This document shows positions 1 through 6,490 of a stretch of 8,257 nt of DNA, in pieces. This DNA comes from Planctomycetales bacterium (GTDB lineage Bacteria; Planctomycetota; Planctomycetia; Gemmatales; Gemmataceae). The first letter of the stretch is position 1; every line of letters starts with the position of its first letter. The position numbers and the translations under genes were made by a program. The notes under the pieces are model-generated. The model worked only from the letters and a program-made list of their open reading frames with translations, did no database searches and was not told where the DNA came from. The DNA is taken from NCBI GenBank assembly GCA_020054355.1, contig JAGVLI010000219.1, positions 1-8,257 of the forward strand. Direction: 5' to 3'.

Positions 1-1
1 C

Positions 2-307
2 GAGGCCGATGAGGAGCGCCGGGCGGAAGCCTTCCGCCTGCTGGCGCAAATGCAACGCCTGGACTGGCGGCGCATGCGCCGCCAAGTGCAAGAGATGGTG
101 GCCCGCGACGGCATGGCGACGCTCGGTTCTTTGCTCGCCGAGCACCCGCCCGAGGCGGGCGTCGTCGAGGTGCTGGGCTACCTCCAGATCGCCCACGACG
201 ACGGCCATCCCATCAGCCGGGAGGCCGTGGAAGAGGTCGTCATCCCGGCGGATCATGGGGAACAGACGCTTGCCTTGACGGTGCCGCTGGTTCGGTTCGT
301 CACGTGA
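2..307 (+). CDS. jetA: JetA, Wadjet kleisin subunit (DUF3375-type), C-terminal fragment
   Basis: The reading frame is open from the left edge and ends in TGA at 305-307, giving the last 101 residues of a protein of which most (normally around 450-500 residues) lies outside the window. The fragment has an Arg/Glu-rich helix, then a segment resembling the end of DUF3375 proteins: a helix around TLGSLLAEHPPEAGVVEVLG, a YLQIA helix, and a final strand ending in TVPLVRFVT. In the Wadjet complex JetA is the kleisin that bridges the two JetC ATPase heads, and its C-terminal part is expected to be the winged-helix domain that docks on an SMC head; that placement is inference. The identification rests mainly on context, because jetB, jetC and jetD follow in the canonical order, with support from the terminal motif. 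The stop codon sits 10 nt before the jetB start and overlaps its ribosome binding site. The internal ATG at 50 is not a real start. Confidence 0.85.
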   Translation, partial: EADEERRAEAFRLLAQMQRLDWRRMRRQVQEMVARDGMATLGSLLAEHPPEAGVVEVLGYLQIAHDDGHPISREAVEEVVIPADHGEQTLALTVPLVRFVT

Positions 308-311
308 GGAA
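306..311 (+). promoter_or_regulatory. Ribosome binding site of jetB
   Basis: GAGGAA lies at 306-311, six nt before the ATG at 318, and overlaps the jetA stop codon at 305-307. This is a strong Shine-Dalgarno match and supports 318 as the jetB start. The overlap suggests that jetA and jetB translation are coupled. Confidence 0.7.
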
Positions 312-317
312 CTGCGG

Positions 318-944
318 ATGGCAAGCACCGACCTACCGGAGTTTCGCGACTGGAGCATCGCCGCCGTCCGGCTCCTGCAAGGAGTCATTTATTCGGACGA
401 CGAGCGCCCGTGGAACCTGGTTCTGGCCTCGCAGTCGCATCTGGTTACCTATTTTGCACGGCTGGGTCTGCTGTTGGTCGTGGACGAGCCGGAAGGGCTG
501 GCCTACCTGCGGCAGTTGACCGACGACGAGCAACCGGCAGGGTACGAACAACTTCCGAAGCTGTATCGCCGGACGCGGCTGGGTTACGACGAGACGCTGC
601 TATGCGTCATGCTCCGCGAAGAGCTGCGTCGCTTCGAGGAGGAAGAATTGCACGACGAGCGGTGCGTCATTGACGGGGCCGAGCTGTTCGACCAGTGGCG
701 CGGCCTCCTTCCCGCCCAGCACGACGAGGTTCGCTCGCGACGCGAGGTGTCCGCCGCCCTGGCCAAGCTCGAAGACCTGGGCTTCATCCGCAAGTTCAGC
801 AACGAGCCGGAAACGTGGGAGATCCGCCGCATCCTCAAAGCTCGCCTGCCGGCGGCCGAGCTGGAAAGCTTGAAAGCGCAGTTGCTGCGCGCAGCGGGCG
901 AACGAGGGCGAGGCGAACGCGCCCGTGATACCGATGGACAATAA
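318..944 (+). CDS. jetB: JetB, Wadjet KITE subunit (DUF4194-type)
   Basis: A complete 208-residue protein, the usual size for JetB/DUF4194. In Wadjet this is the MukE-like KITE (tandem winged-helix) subunit that binds the JetA kleisin and helps the JetC motor hold DNA. Visible family features are the block YRRTRLGYDETLLCVMLREE (residues 83-102), whose L-x-YDETLL core is typical of DUF4194, and a winged-helix-like stretch REVSAALAKLEDLGFIRKF (142-160) followed by a wing-like WEIRRILKARLP (167-178). Residues 105-111 are strongly acidic, and the last 20 residues are charged and probably disordered. The ATG at 318 is chosen because GAGGAA precedes it at the right distance. The 3' end overlaps the start of jetC, and the TAA stop is at 942-944. 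The gene is not catalytic as far as can be seen. Identification by motif plus operon order is firm; the structural role is from family knowledge. Confidence 0.92.
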   Translation: MASTDLPEFRDWSIAAVRLLQGVIYSDDERPWNLVLASQSHLVTYFARLGLLLVVDEPEGLAYLRQLTDDEQPAGYEQLPKLYRRTRLGYDETLLCVMLREELRRFEEEELHDERCVIDGAELFDQWRGLLPAQHDEVRSRREVSAALAKLEDLGFIRKFSNEPETWEIRRILKARLPAAELESLKAQLLRAAGERGRGERARDTDGQ

Positions 945-3900
945 CTTCTTGACCGACCCCTGTCCCCGCGCGGGCTTTCGACTGCACAAGCTCGAAGTCT
1001 ACAACTGGGGCACGTTCGACAGCACCGGCGGCGGCGTGCATGCGGTCCGGCCTGCGGGCCAGACGGCCCTGCTCATCGGGCAAAACGGATCGGGCAAATC
1101 GACCCTTGTCGATGCCCTGCTGACGCTCCTGGTGCGCCCGGTGGTCCGCAACTACAACGTGGCGGCGGGGGCCGGTAAGCAGGAACGCAACGAACGCAGC
1201 TACATCAAAGGTGCTTACGGCCGTCTTGGCCGCGACGAAGAAACCGGCGCCGAGGTGCAGTTCTTGCGCTCCGGCAGTTCTCACTACTCCGCGCTGTTGG
1301 CGTGCTTCCGCAATGAGAGCAGCGGCCAGGCGTTCACCGTCGCCGTTGTGCTCTACCTGAATAGCGAGGGCGGGGCTGAAAAAGTGTACTGCTTTGCGCC
1401 GGCGGAGCGCTCCATCGCCGCGGACTGCGCCGGCCTGGCCAGCACCGAGAAACTCCGGCAGCAGATGGAGAAGCGCGGCTTTCGGGCGACGACCAGCTAC
1501 ACCGAATATCAGTCGTGGTTCGCCAAGATGACGGGCCTGCGTCCGAAGGCGATGGACGTTTTTAACCAGACGGTGGCCGTCAAGGACATTCGCAGTCTCA
1601 CCGGCTTTATCCGCGAGCACATGCTCGAAGCCAAGGCGTGGGGCGAGAGGGTTGACAGCCTGCTCAATCACTTCACCCAGCTCAGTGAAGCCCATCAGAG
1701 CCTGGTGCGCGTGCGGCGCCAGTCCGAGTTGCTCGAACCGGTCGCCTCACTCGGCGAAGCCTACCAGGAGCAAGCCCGGCAGCTGGAACAAGCCCAACGT
1801 TTGCTCGAAGCCGCGGACTCCTTCTTCCGCCAGAAGACCGTGGACATGCTCGCCCCGGAATGTGCGGCACGACAAGCAGAACTGGTGGTCGTGCGGCAGA
1901 AGAAGGACCAGCTGGGCCGTGACATCACCGCGACCCAGGAGGAATGCCGGCGGCTGAAAAACGAACTCGAACATGCCGGCGGGGAGCGCCTGCGGCAAAT
2001 CCCCTTGCTAATCCAGAACCATGAAGCGCAAGCCGAGACGAAACGCGAAGCCGCCCGTCGGTACCGCGAGGCGCTTCGGGCCGCGGGGCTTTCGGATGAA
2101 GTGACGAATGGGGCGACATTCGCGGCGGTCCAGTCGTTGCTGGTGCCGTTGTCCCAGGAGCTTGAGAAGCAGGTTGCCGACGCGGAAAAACGCCGGGACG
2201 ATCTGGTCGTGGAGCGCGGCACCCTCAAGCGCACCCTGGAAGAAAACCAGACGGAGTTGGAGGCGCTCGCGAAGCGCGGAGGGAATTTGCCCGAGGCGTT
2301 CGCGCACCTGCGACGGCAGTTGTGCGACGACCTGCACATCGCGGAGAAAGACATTCCGTTCGCCGCCGAGTTGATCGCGGTCAGGCCCGAGGAGCGCGCC
2401 TGGGAAGGCTCCATCGAAATGGTGCTTCGCAACTTCGGCCTCAGCCTGCTGGTGCCGCAGAAACACTACCAGGTCGTCAGCAGTTATGTGGATCGGACGC
2501 GCCTGATGGACACCGCGGGTCGCGGCCAGCGCCTGGTCTACCTGCGTGTCGGTGAGCGGGCCGCGCCGCCAGCGGGCGCCGTCCCCCACGCGCAGTCCTT
2601 GTTGCGAAAGCTGGTTTTCCGGGAAGGTCATTCGCTATTGCCCTGGTTGAAAGGCGAGTTGGCCGAGCGCTTCGATTACCGATGCTGTGAGGACCTGGCC
2701 GAGTTCCAGGAAGCGCAACCACCGGCGATGACCCGGCAACGGCATGTCAAACTGCGCGGTGGCCGGCACGAAAAAGATGACCGCGACCGCAGCGCGGATC
2801 CCCGGAACTACGTGCTCGGCTGGGACAACCGCGAGAAACGGCGCCGCCTCGCCGAGGCCGTGCAGCAGCTGCGCGACGAGCAAGAACGGTTGCACCTGCG
2901 GATTACCAAGCTCGAACAAGAATTGACCGGGCTTCGCAGTAGGCAAGCGGCCACCGCGAAAGCCCACGAAGTTACCGATTTCGCGCTGATCGACCACGCC
3001 CACCACGAGCGTGAGGTCGAGGCCCTCCGACTGGAGAAGCATCGCCTCGAAGAGCAGAATGACACCATTCGTCTGCTGAAACAGCGGCTTGGCGAGGCGG
3101 AATCCCAGCAGACCGCGTTGCAGCAACGACGGGACGATGCCATCCGCAGCGAGACCACGCTTGGGCGGGAACTGGACGAGGGACAGCGGCTCATCACCAA
3201 CGCCCAGGCGACCCTCCGACAACGGCAGGCGGAAGGAATCCTTGCCCGCCATGCCGCCAGTTTCGCCGACCTGGAAGCGTACTTCGTGGCCCAGCCACTG
3301 ACCGCTGATCGTCTGTTCGAGGAGGAGAGGGCATTCCGGGACAGCCACCACGCCGATGTCGAGCGGCTTCGGCGTGCCATCGAGCCCGTGAAAACCGACC
3401 TTTGCAAGGCAATGCTCCGCTTCCTTCACGAATTTCGCGAAGAGCGAACCGACCTCGAACCAAACGTCGATTACCTGGATAGTTTTCTTCAGTTGCGGGA
3501 GCACATTCGCCGCGAGGATCTATCGCGGCACGAACAGCGGTTCAAGGAACGGCTCAACGAGAAGGTCCTCCAAGAGATCGGCCTGCTGAACGGGGCTTTT
3601 CAGACCGAACGCAACGAGATCACCTCGAAGATCGGCCTGTTGAATCGATCCCTCCAGAAGCTGGAATATCGGCCCGGAACCCACATGCGGCTGGAACCGC
3701 GACAGGTGCGCGATGTGGAGATTGCCGAATTCCAGGACTCCCTCAAGGCATGCCTGGCGGGAACATTTGAGGGCACCCTGGAAGCTGACGAGGCCCGCTT
3801 CCTGCAGGTCGAAAAGCTCATCAACCGGCTGCGCGAGGAGCAGCGCTGGCGCGACAAGGTCACGGACGTTCGCCGCTGGTTCGAGTTTGCCGCCCGGGAA

Positions 3901-4344
3901 ATCGACACGGCAACGGAGGAGCAGCGCAGCTATTTCGAGGACAGCACCGGGCAGTCGGGCGGCGAGAAGGCCAAGCTGGCCTTTACCATTCTCGTGGCTG
4001 CCATCGCCTACCAGTACGACATCGACCCAGAAAGCGCCGCGAGCAACCGGTTTCATTTCGTCGTCGTGGACGAGATGTTCTCCAAGGTGGACGACCAGTA
4101 CGCGACTTACGCCTTGGAGTTGTTCCGCAAGTTTGGCCTGCAGCTATTGATCGTCGCACCGCTGGACGCCAAAGCGTTGGTCACGGAGCCCTACGTGGGC
4201 TGCTACCTCCACGTCGTCAAGGACGCGTCATCAAATCGTTCCGAGGTGTTCAGCATGACGGCCCGGGATTTCCAGGAGATCATTGCCGAAGAAGCCGGCA
4301 CTGCGAGCTCCGTGCCTTCGGCCGCGCGACGTGTGCCGCGCTAG
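934..4344 (+). CDS. jetC: JetC, Wadjet SMC-family ATPase (MukB-like)
   Basis: A 1136-residue SMC-like ATPase, the motor of the Wadjet loop-extruding complex. The N-terminal head has an FRLHKLEVYNWGTFD strand (residues 15-29) and Walker A GQNGSGKS (49-56), then the family block FNQTVAVKDIRSLTGFIREH (210-229). Long Glu/Arg/Gln-rich coiled coils run roughly 260-460 and 630-960 around a hinge-like region, which includes the charged block HEKDDRD (near 612-618) and YVLGWDN (626-632). The C-terminal head has signature QSGGEK (1007-1012) and Walker B VVVDEM with D1046 and E1047, then LQLLIVAPLDA. All ATPase motifs look intact. The start is uncertain: ATG at 934 is given, but GTG at 925 in the same frame has the better spacing (about 11 nt) from GAGG at 910-913 and would add three residues. 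Either start overlaps jetB, implying coupled translation. It differs from SbcC/Rad50 in lacking a CXXC zinc hook. Known role: ATP-driven extrusion along circular DNA, presenting it to JetD. Confidence 0.95.
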   Translation: MDNNFLTDPCPRAGFRLHKLEVYNWGTFDSTGGGVHAVRPAGQTALLIGQNGSGKSTLVDALLTLLVRPVVRNYNVAAGAGKQERNERSYIKGAYGRLGRDEETGAEVQFLRSGSSHYSALLACFRNESSGQAFTVAVVLYLNSEGGAEKVYCFAPAERSIAADCAGLASTEKLRQQMEKRGFRATTSYTEYQSWFAKMTGLRPKAMDVFNQTVAVKDIRSLTGFIREHMLEAKAWGERVDSLLNHFTQLSEAHQSLVRVRRQSELLEPVASLGEAYQEQARQLEQAQRLLEAADSFFRQKTVDMLAPECAARQAELVVVRQKKDQLGRDITATQEECRRLKNELEHAGGERLRQIPLLIQNHEAQAETKREAARRYREALRAAGLSDEVTNGATFAAVQSLLVPLSQELEKQVADAEKRRDDLVVERGTLKRTLEENQTELEALAKRGGNLPEAFAHLRRQLCDDLHIAEKDIPFAAELIAVRPEERAWEGSIEMVLRNFGLSLLVPQKHYQVVSSYVDRTRLMDTAGRGQRLVYLRVGERAAPPAGAVPHAQSLLRKLVFREGHSLLPWLKGELAERFDYRCCEDLAEFQEAQPPAMTRQRHVKLRGGRHEKDDRDRSADPRNYVLGWDNREKRRRLAEAVQQLRDEQERLHLRITKLEQELTGLRSRQAATAKAHEVTDFALIDHAHHEREVEALRLEKHRLEEQNDTIRLLKQRLGEAESQQTALQQRRDDAIRSETTLGRELDEGQRLITNAQATLRQRQAEGILARHAASFADLEAYFVAQPLTADRLFEEERAFRDSHHADVERLRRAIEPVKTDLCKAMLRFLHEFREERTDLEPNVDYLDSFLQLREHIRREDLSRHEQRFKERLNEKVLQEIGLLNGAFQTERNEITSKIGLLNRSLQKLEYRPGTHMRLEPRQVRDVEIAEFQDSLKACLAGTFEGTLEADEARFLQVEKLINRLREEQRWRDKVTDVRRWFEFAAREIDTATEEQRSYFEDSTGQSGGEKAKLAFTILVAAIAYQYDIDPESAASNRFHFVVVDEMFSKVDDQYATYALELFRKFGLQLLIVAPLDAKALVTEPYVGCYLHVVKDASSNRSEVFSMTARDFQEIIAEEAGTASSVPSAARRVPR

Positions 4345-4360
4345 AACGGGCGCATCAGCA

Positions 4361-5557
4361 ATGATTCAACCGGAAGAGATTCGGCGAAAGGCGGAGAACC
4401 TCTACGCGAGTTTTCTCCAGGCCTGGCTGCGCGGCGACGACTCCTTCTTTCCGCGAACCATCCCCGCCAACAAGGTTCCCGACGCCGCCGATGTCGCCGC
4501 CGCGATTAGCTCCGTTTCGCGCCTGCGCGACGGTTCCAAGGAGGTGGTTGGGTACGGATACACGATCGAGTGGCGCGAGGTGAATTCCCGCAAGCTCGGC
4601 CGCAACAAGTTTCCGTCGCGCATTCTCTTTGAAACTCGGGAGGACTACCTCCGCTACATTGCCAAGCAGCGCGCCTTCGCCTCGTTCACGGAGGCCGTCA
4701 GCCAGTTGCGGGCCACCTTTCCGGTCCTGGAGAGCTGGATTCGCGCGAACACACTGAGCGTCGTCGAGGCCGCCCCGGAACTGGAAGGCCTCATCCACGT
4801 CGTCCAGTTCTTCCGCGACCATCCGCGGCCCGACCGCTTCGCTCGCGAACTGCCGATTCCCGTTGATACCAAATTCATCGAGCGGCATCAGGGCCTGCTG
4901 CGGGAATGGCTGGATCTCGTTCTGCCGCCCCACGCCATCCGCGCCGACGAGGACCACTTCGAGCGTCGCTACGGCCTGCGCTACGCCGAACCGCAACTGC
5001 ACGTGCGGTTACTGGACCCTTCCCTCCGCCAGGAGCTGAGTTTGCCGTGGTCGGAGTTCTCCTTGCCCTTGCACACGCTTGCCAAACTCCCGGTGCGCAA
5101 AACATCGGCCGTCGTCGTGGAAAACAAGGTCAACTTGCTGACCCTTCCGGCGTTGGACCGCACGATCGGTCTGGGTGGTCTGGGGCGCGGCGTGACGATC
5201 CTGCGCCACGTTCCCTGGCTCAAGCAGATGCCAATGGCCTATTGGGGAGATATCGATGTCGAAGGGTTCGAGATTCTCTCCGCGCTGCGCGCCGTCTTTC
5301 CGCAGACGTGCAGCGTGTTGATGGACCTTGCCACGCTCGACCGTTGGTGCCACCTGGCATCGCAGGGCAAGGGGCGGACGCCGGACGTACCGGTACACCT
5401 GAGCGACCAGGAACGAGCGGCATTTCTTTGTTGCCGTGAGCGCAATCTACGTTTGGAACAAGAACGGCTGCCCGTTCCGGATGCCGGCTGGAGCCTCCCG
5501 GCCAACGCGGCCGAGCAAACGAACAATACCCAGGCTCAGGGTGTCGGTCCCAAGTAG
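4361..5557 (+). CDS. jetD: JetD, Wadjet Toprim-type nuclease (DUF3322-DUF2220)
   Basis: A 398-residue protein, near the usual JetD length. The N-terminal half (about 1-195) matches DUF3322, with an opening helix PEEIRRKAENLYASFLQAW and the strand pair GYTIEWREVNSRKLGRNKFP. The C-terminal half (about 200-380) is the DUF2220 Toprim-like domain: VVVENKVNLLTLP carries E254, and YWGDIDVEGFEILSALR carries D297 and D299, the acidic trio expected to bind the divalent metal for DNA cleavage. RLEQERLP near residue 366 is a typical late JetD motif. After it comes a polar tail rich in Asn, Gln and Ala that I do not recognise. JetD is known to cut circular plasmid DNA once JetABC has extruded it. The ATG at 4361, 16 nt after the jetC stop, is preferred to an in-frame ATG at 4283 inside jetC because the protein then begins at the DUF3322 start. 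No strong Shine-Dalgarno sequence is visible, so translation may depend on ribosomes leaving jetC. Confidence 0.95.
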   Translation: MIQPEEIRRKAENLYASFLQAWLRGDDSFFPRTIPANKVPDAADVAAAISSVSRLRDGSKEVVGYGYTIEWREVNSRKLGRNKFPSRILFETREDYLRYIAKQRAFASFTEAVSQLRATFPVLESWIRANTLSVVEAAPELEGLIHVVQFFRDHPRPDRFARELPIPVDTKFIERHQGLLREWLDLVLPPHAIRADEDHFERRYGLRYAEPQLHVRLLDPSLRQELSLPWSEFSLPLHTLAKLPVRKTSAVVVENKVNLLTLPALDRTIGLGGLGRGVTILRHVPWLKQMPMAYWGDIDVEGFEILSALRAVFPQTCSVLMDLATLDRWCHLASQGKGRTPDVPVHLSDQERAAFLCCRERNLRLEQERLPVPDAGWSLPANAAEQTNNTQAQGVGPK

Positions 5558-5686
5558 GCCTGCGCAACAATCCAGTCCTTATTCCCAAGGCCATCCACAC
5601 GCGGTCCGTATCGCTTGATTGGGCTGGAGAACTTGCAGCCACGTTCGTCCGGAGAATCGGCACAGAAATCCCCGACTGCGGCAGGA
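5558..5686. other. Convergent intergenic junction between the jet and qat operons
   Basis: 129 bp between the jetD stop and the qatD stop. Minus-strand frames stay open across part of it, but no start with a ribosome binding site and no recognisable protein is present. There are no direct repeats, att-like sites or T-tracts behind a strong hairpin on the plus strand. The only structure I can point to is the imperfect hairpin at 5672-5700. Confidence 0.6.
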
Positions 5687-5700
5687 TCATTTGCTGTCGG
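5672..5700 (-). terminator. Possible weak terminator hairpin at the 3' end of qatD
   Basis: The arms CCGACTGCGG (5672-5681) and TTGCTGTCGG (5691-5700) can pair with five Watson-Crick pairs, one T-T mismatch, two G-C pairs and two wobble pairs, leaving a nine-base loop that contains the qatD stop codon. On the minus strand it is followed by GGATTTCTGTG, a poor T-tract. It could terminate or protect the qat transcript, but a hairpin of this quality can occur by chance in GC-rich DNA. Confidence 0.25.
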
Positions 5701-6490
5701 CGCTGGCTGGGCGGTCTTTCGGTGGGGGAGTGATGTGGGAAAGCGCGACGCAGTCAACGCTACTGCTTGCGGTAAGTCTCGCCAAATTGATGCGAAGGGT
5801 CTGACCCGTTTCTTCCCAGGAGACTTGCCAATGGGATGCTAGCTCCTTGGTAACCAGGTCCACTTCCCACGGGTGTATAGGCTGGCCGTTCGATTCGACA
5901 AATGGGCCGTCTGTCTCGGTTAGGACACGGTCGCGCGGGATCCGGCTCAGGATCTCCCGACCTTTCTTCGACCGAAACATGGGAAGGCCGACGCTGAACC
6001 AGCAGCCAAAGGCGATGGCCGCGTCCAGTTCGGCTAACGTGCCCGAAAACCAGTGCAGCACGGGCACGCCAGCATTGGGAAAGCGCCTCAGGCTGTCGAG
6101 TACGGGACCGGCTGCGCCACGACTGTGGATGGACATCAGCCGGCCGCCCCCTGACGCGCACGATCGCAAGATGTGTTCGAAAACCTGAACCTGAGCCGGC
6201 CACGCCGCCTTGAGGTCGGGGGAGCCGTCCAGGCCGATCTCTCCAACCCAGCGGACCGCGGGCAGATGTTCATCGAAGAGATCAACTTCGCGGCTGCGTT
6301 CTCCCGCGAGTTGCGGGTGCAGTCCGAGCGCTGTCTCGATCGGGTCTCCCGCTCGGGTCAATCGGACGGTACCGCGATAGGCGGCAGGGGTGGTCGTCAC
6401 GGACACGACGAATACCTGGAGCCGGCGACAGCAGTCCACGACGCTGAGCGGGTCGGGGTAGAGGTCGATGCGGCAATGCAGATCCATCAT
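5687..6490 (-). CDS. qatD: QatD, TatD-family metal-dependent hydrolase of the Qat system
   Basis: A 267-residue TatD-like protein, a TIM-barrel metal hydrolase family that includes DNases. Recognisable metal-site motifs are DLHC (H5), GEIGLDG (E84), IHSRG (H122), LHWFSG (H146) and ETDGPF (D194). The first motif in TatD proteins is normally H-x-H, but here it reads H5-C-R7: codon CGC at 6472-6470 puts Arg where the second His ligand is expected, so activity may be reduced or altered. In Qat systems QatD is required with QatA, QatB and QatC for phage defence; its substrate is not evident here. The ATG at 6490 overlaps the qatC stop as ATGA and has a strong AAAGGAG 10 nt upstream; a second ATG follows at 6487. 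The usual TatD end (INLARL) is passed near residue 242, leaving about 25 extra residues ending PPPKDRPASADSK, which look unstructured. The frame runs upstream to 6865 inside qatC, but that part is a shadow. Confidence 0.88.
   Translation of the reverse strand: MMDLHCRIDLYPDPLSVVDCCRRLQVFVVSVTTTPAAYRGTVRLTRAGDPIETALGLHPQLAGERSREVDLFDEHLPAVRWVGEIGLDGSPDLKAAWPAQVQVFEHILRSCASGGGRLMSIHSRGAAGPVLDSLRRFPNAGVPVLHWFSGTLAELDAAIAFGCWFSVGLPMFRSKKGREILSRIPRDRVLTETDGPFVESNGQPIHPWEVDLVTKELASHWQVSWEETGQTLRINLARLTASSSVDCVALSHITPPPKDRPASADSK

Noticed and set aside
835..1695. Minus-strand open frame of 286 codons opposite jetB/jetC
   Set aside because: It lies antisense to the well-supported jetC head domain, has no recognisable motif, and is the kind of long shadow frame expected in GC-rich coding DNA.
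2635..3504. Minus-strand open frame of 289 codons opposite the jetC coiled coil
   Set aside because: It mirrors jetC codons, shows no family features, and has no supporting ribosome binding site or neighbour on that strand.
934..4344. Reading jetC as SbcC/Rad50 with an SbcD-like partner
   Set aside because: No CXXC zinc hook and no phosphoesterase partner; the neighbours are DUF3375, DUF4194 and DUF3322/DUF2220 proteins, which define Wadjet.
5526..5544. Small palindrome ATACCC...GGGTGT near the 3' end of jetD, possible terminator
   Set aside because: Only a six-pair stem with one wobble, inside the coding sequence and with no T-run after it.
5536..5757. Minus-strand 73-codon frame spanning the junction and the end of qatD, possible small gene or frameshifted qatD tail
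   Set aside because: No Shine-Dalgarno sequence or recognisable protein; qatD already has all later TatD motifs in its own frame, so no frameshift is needed.
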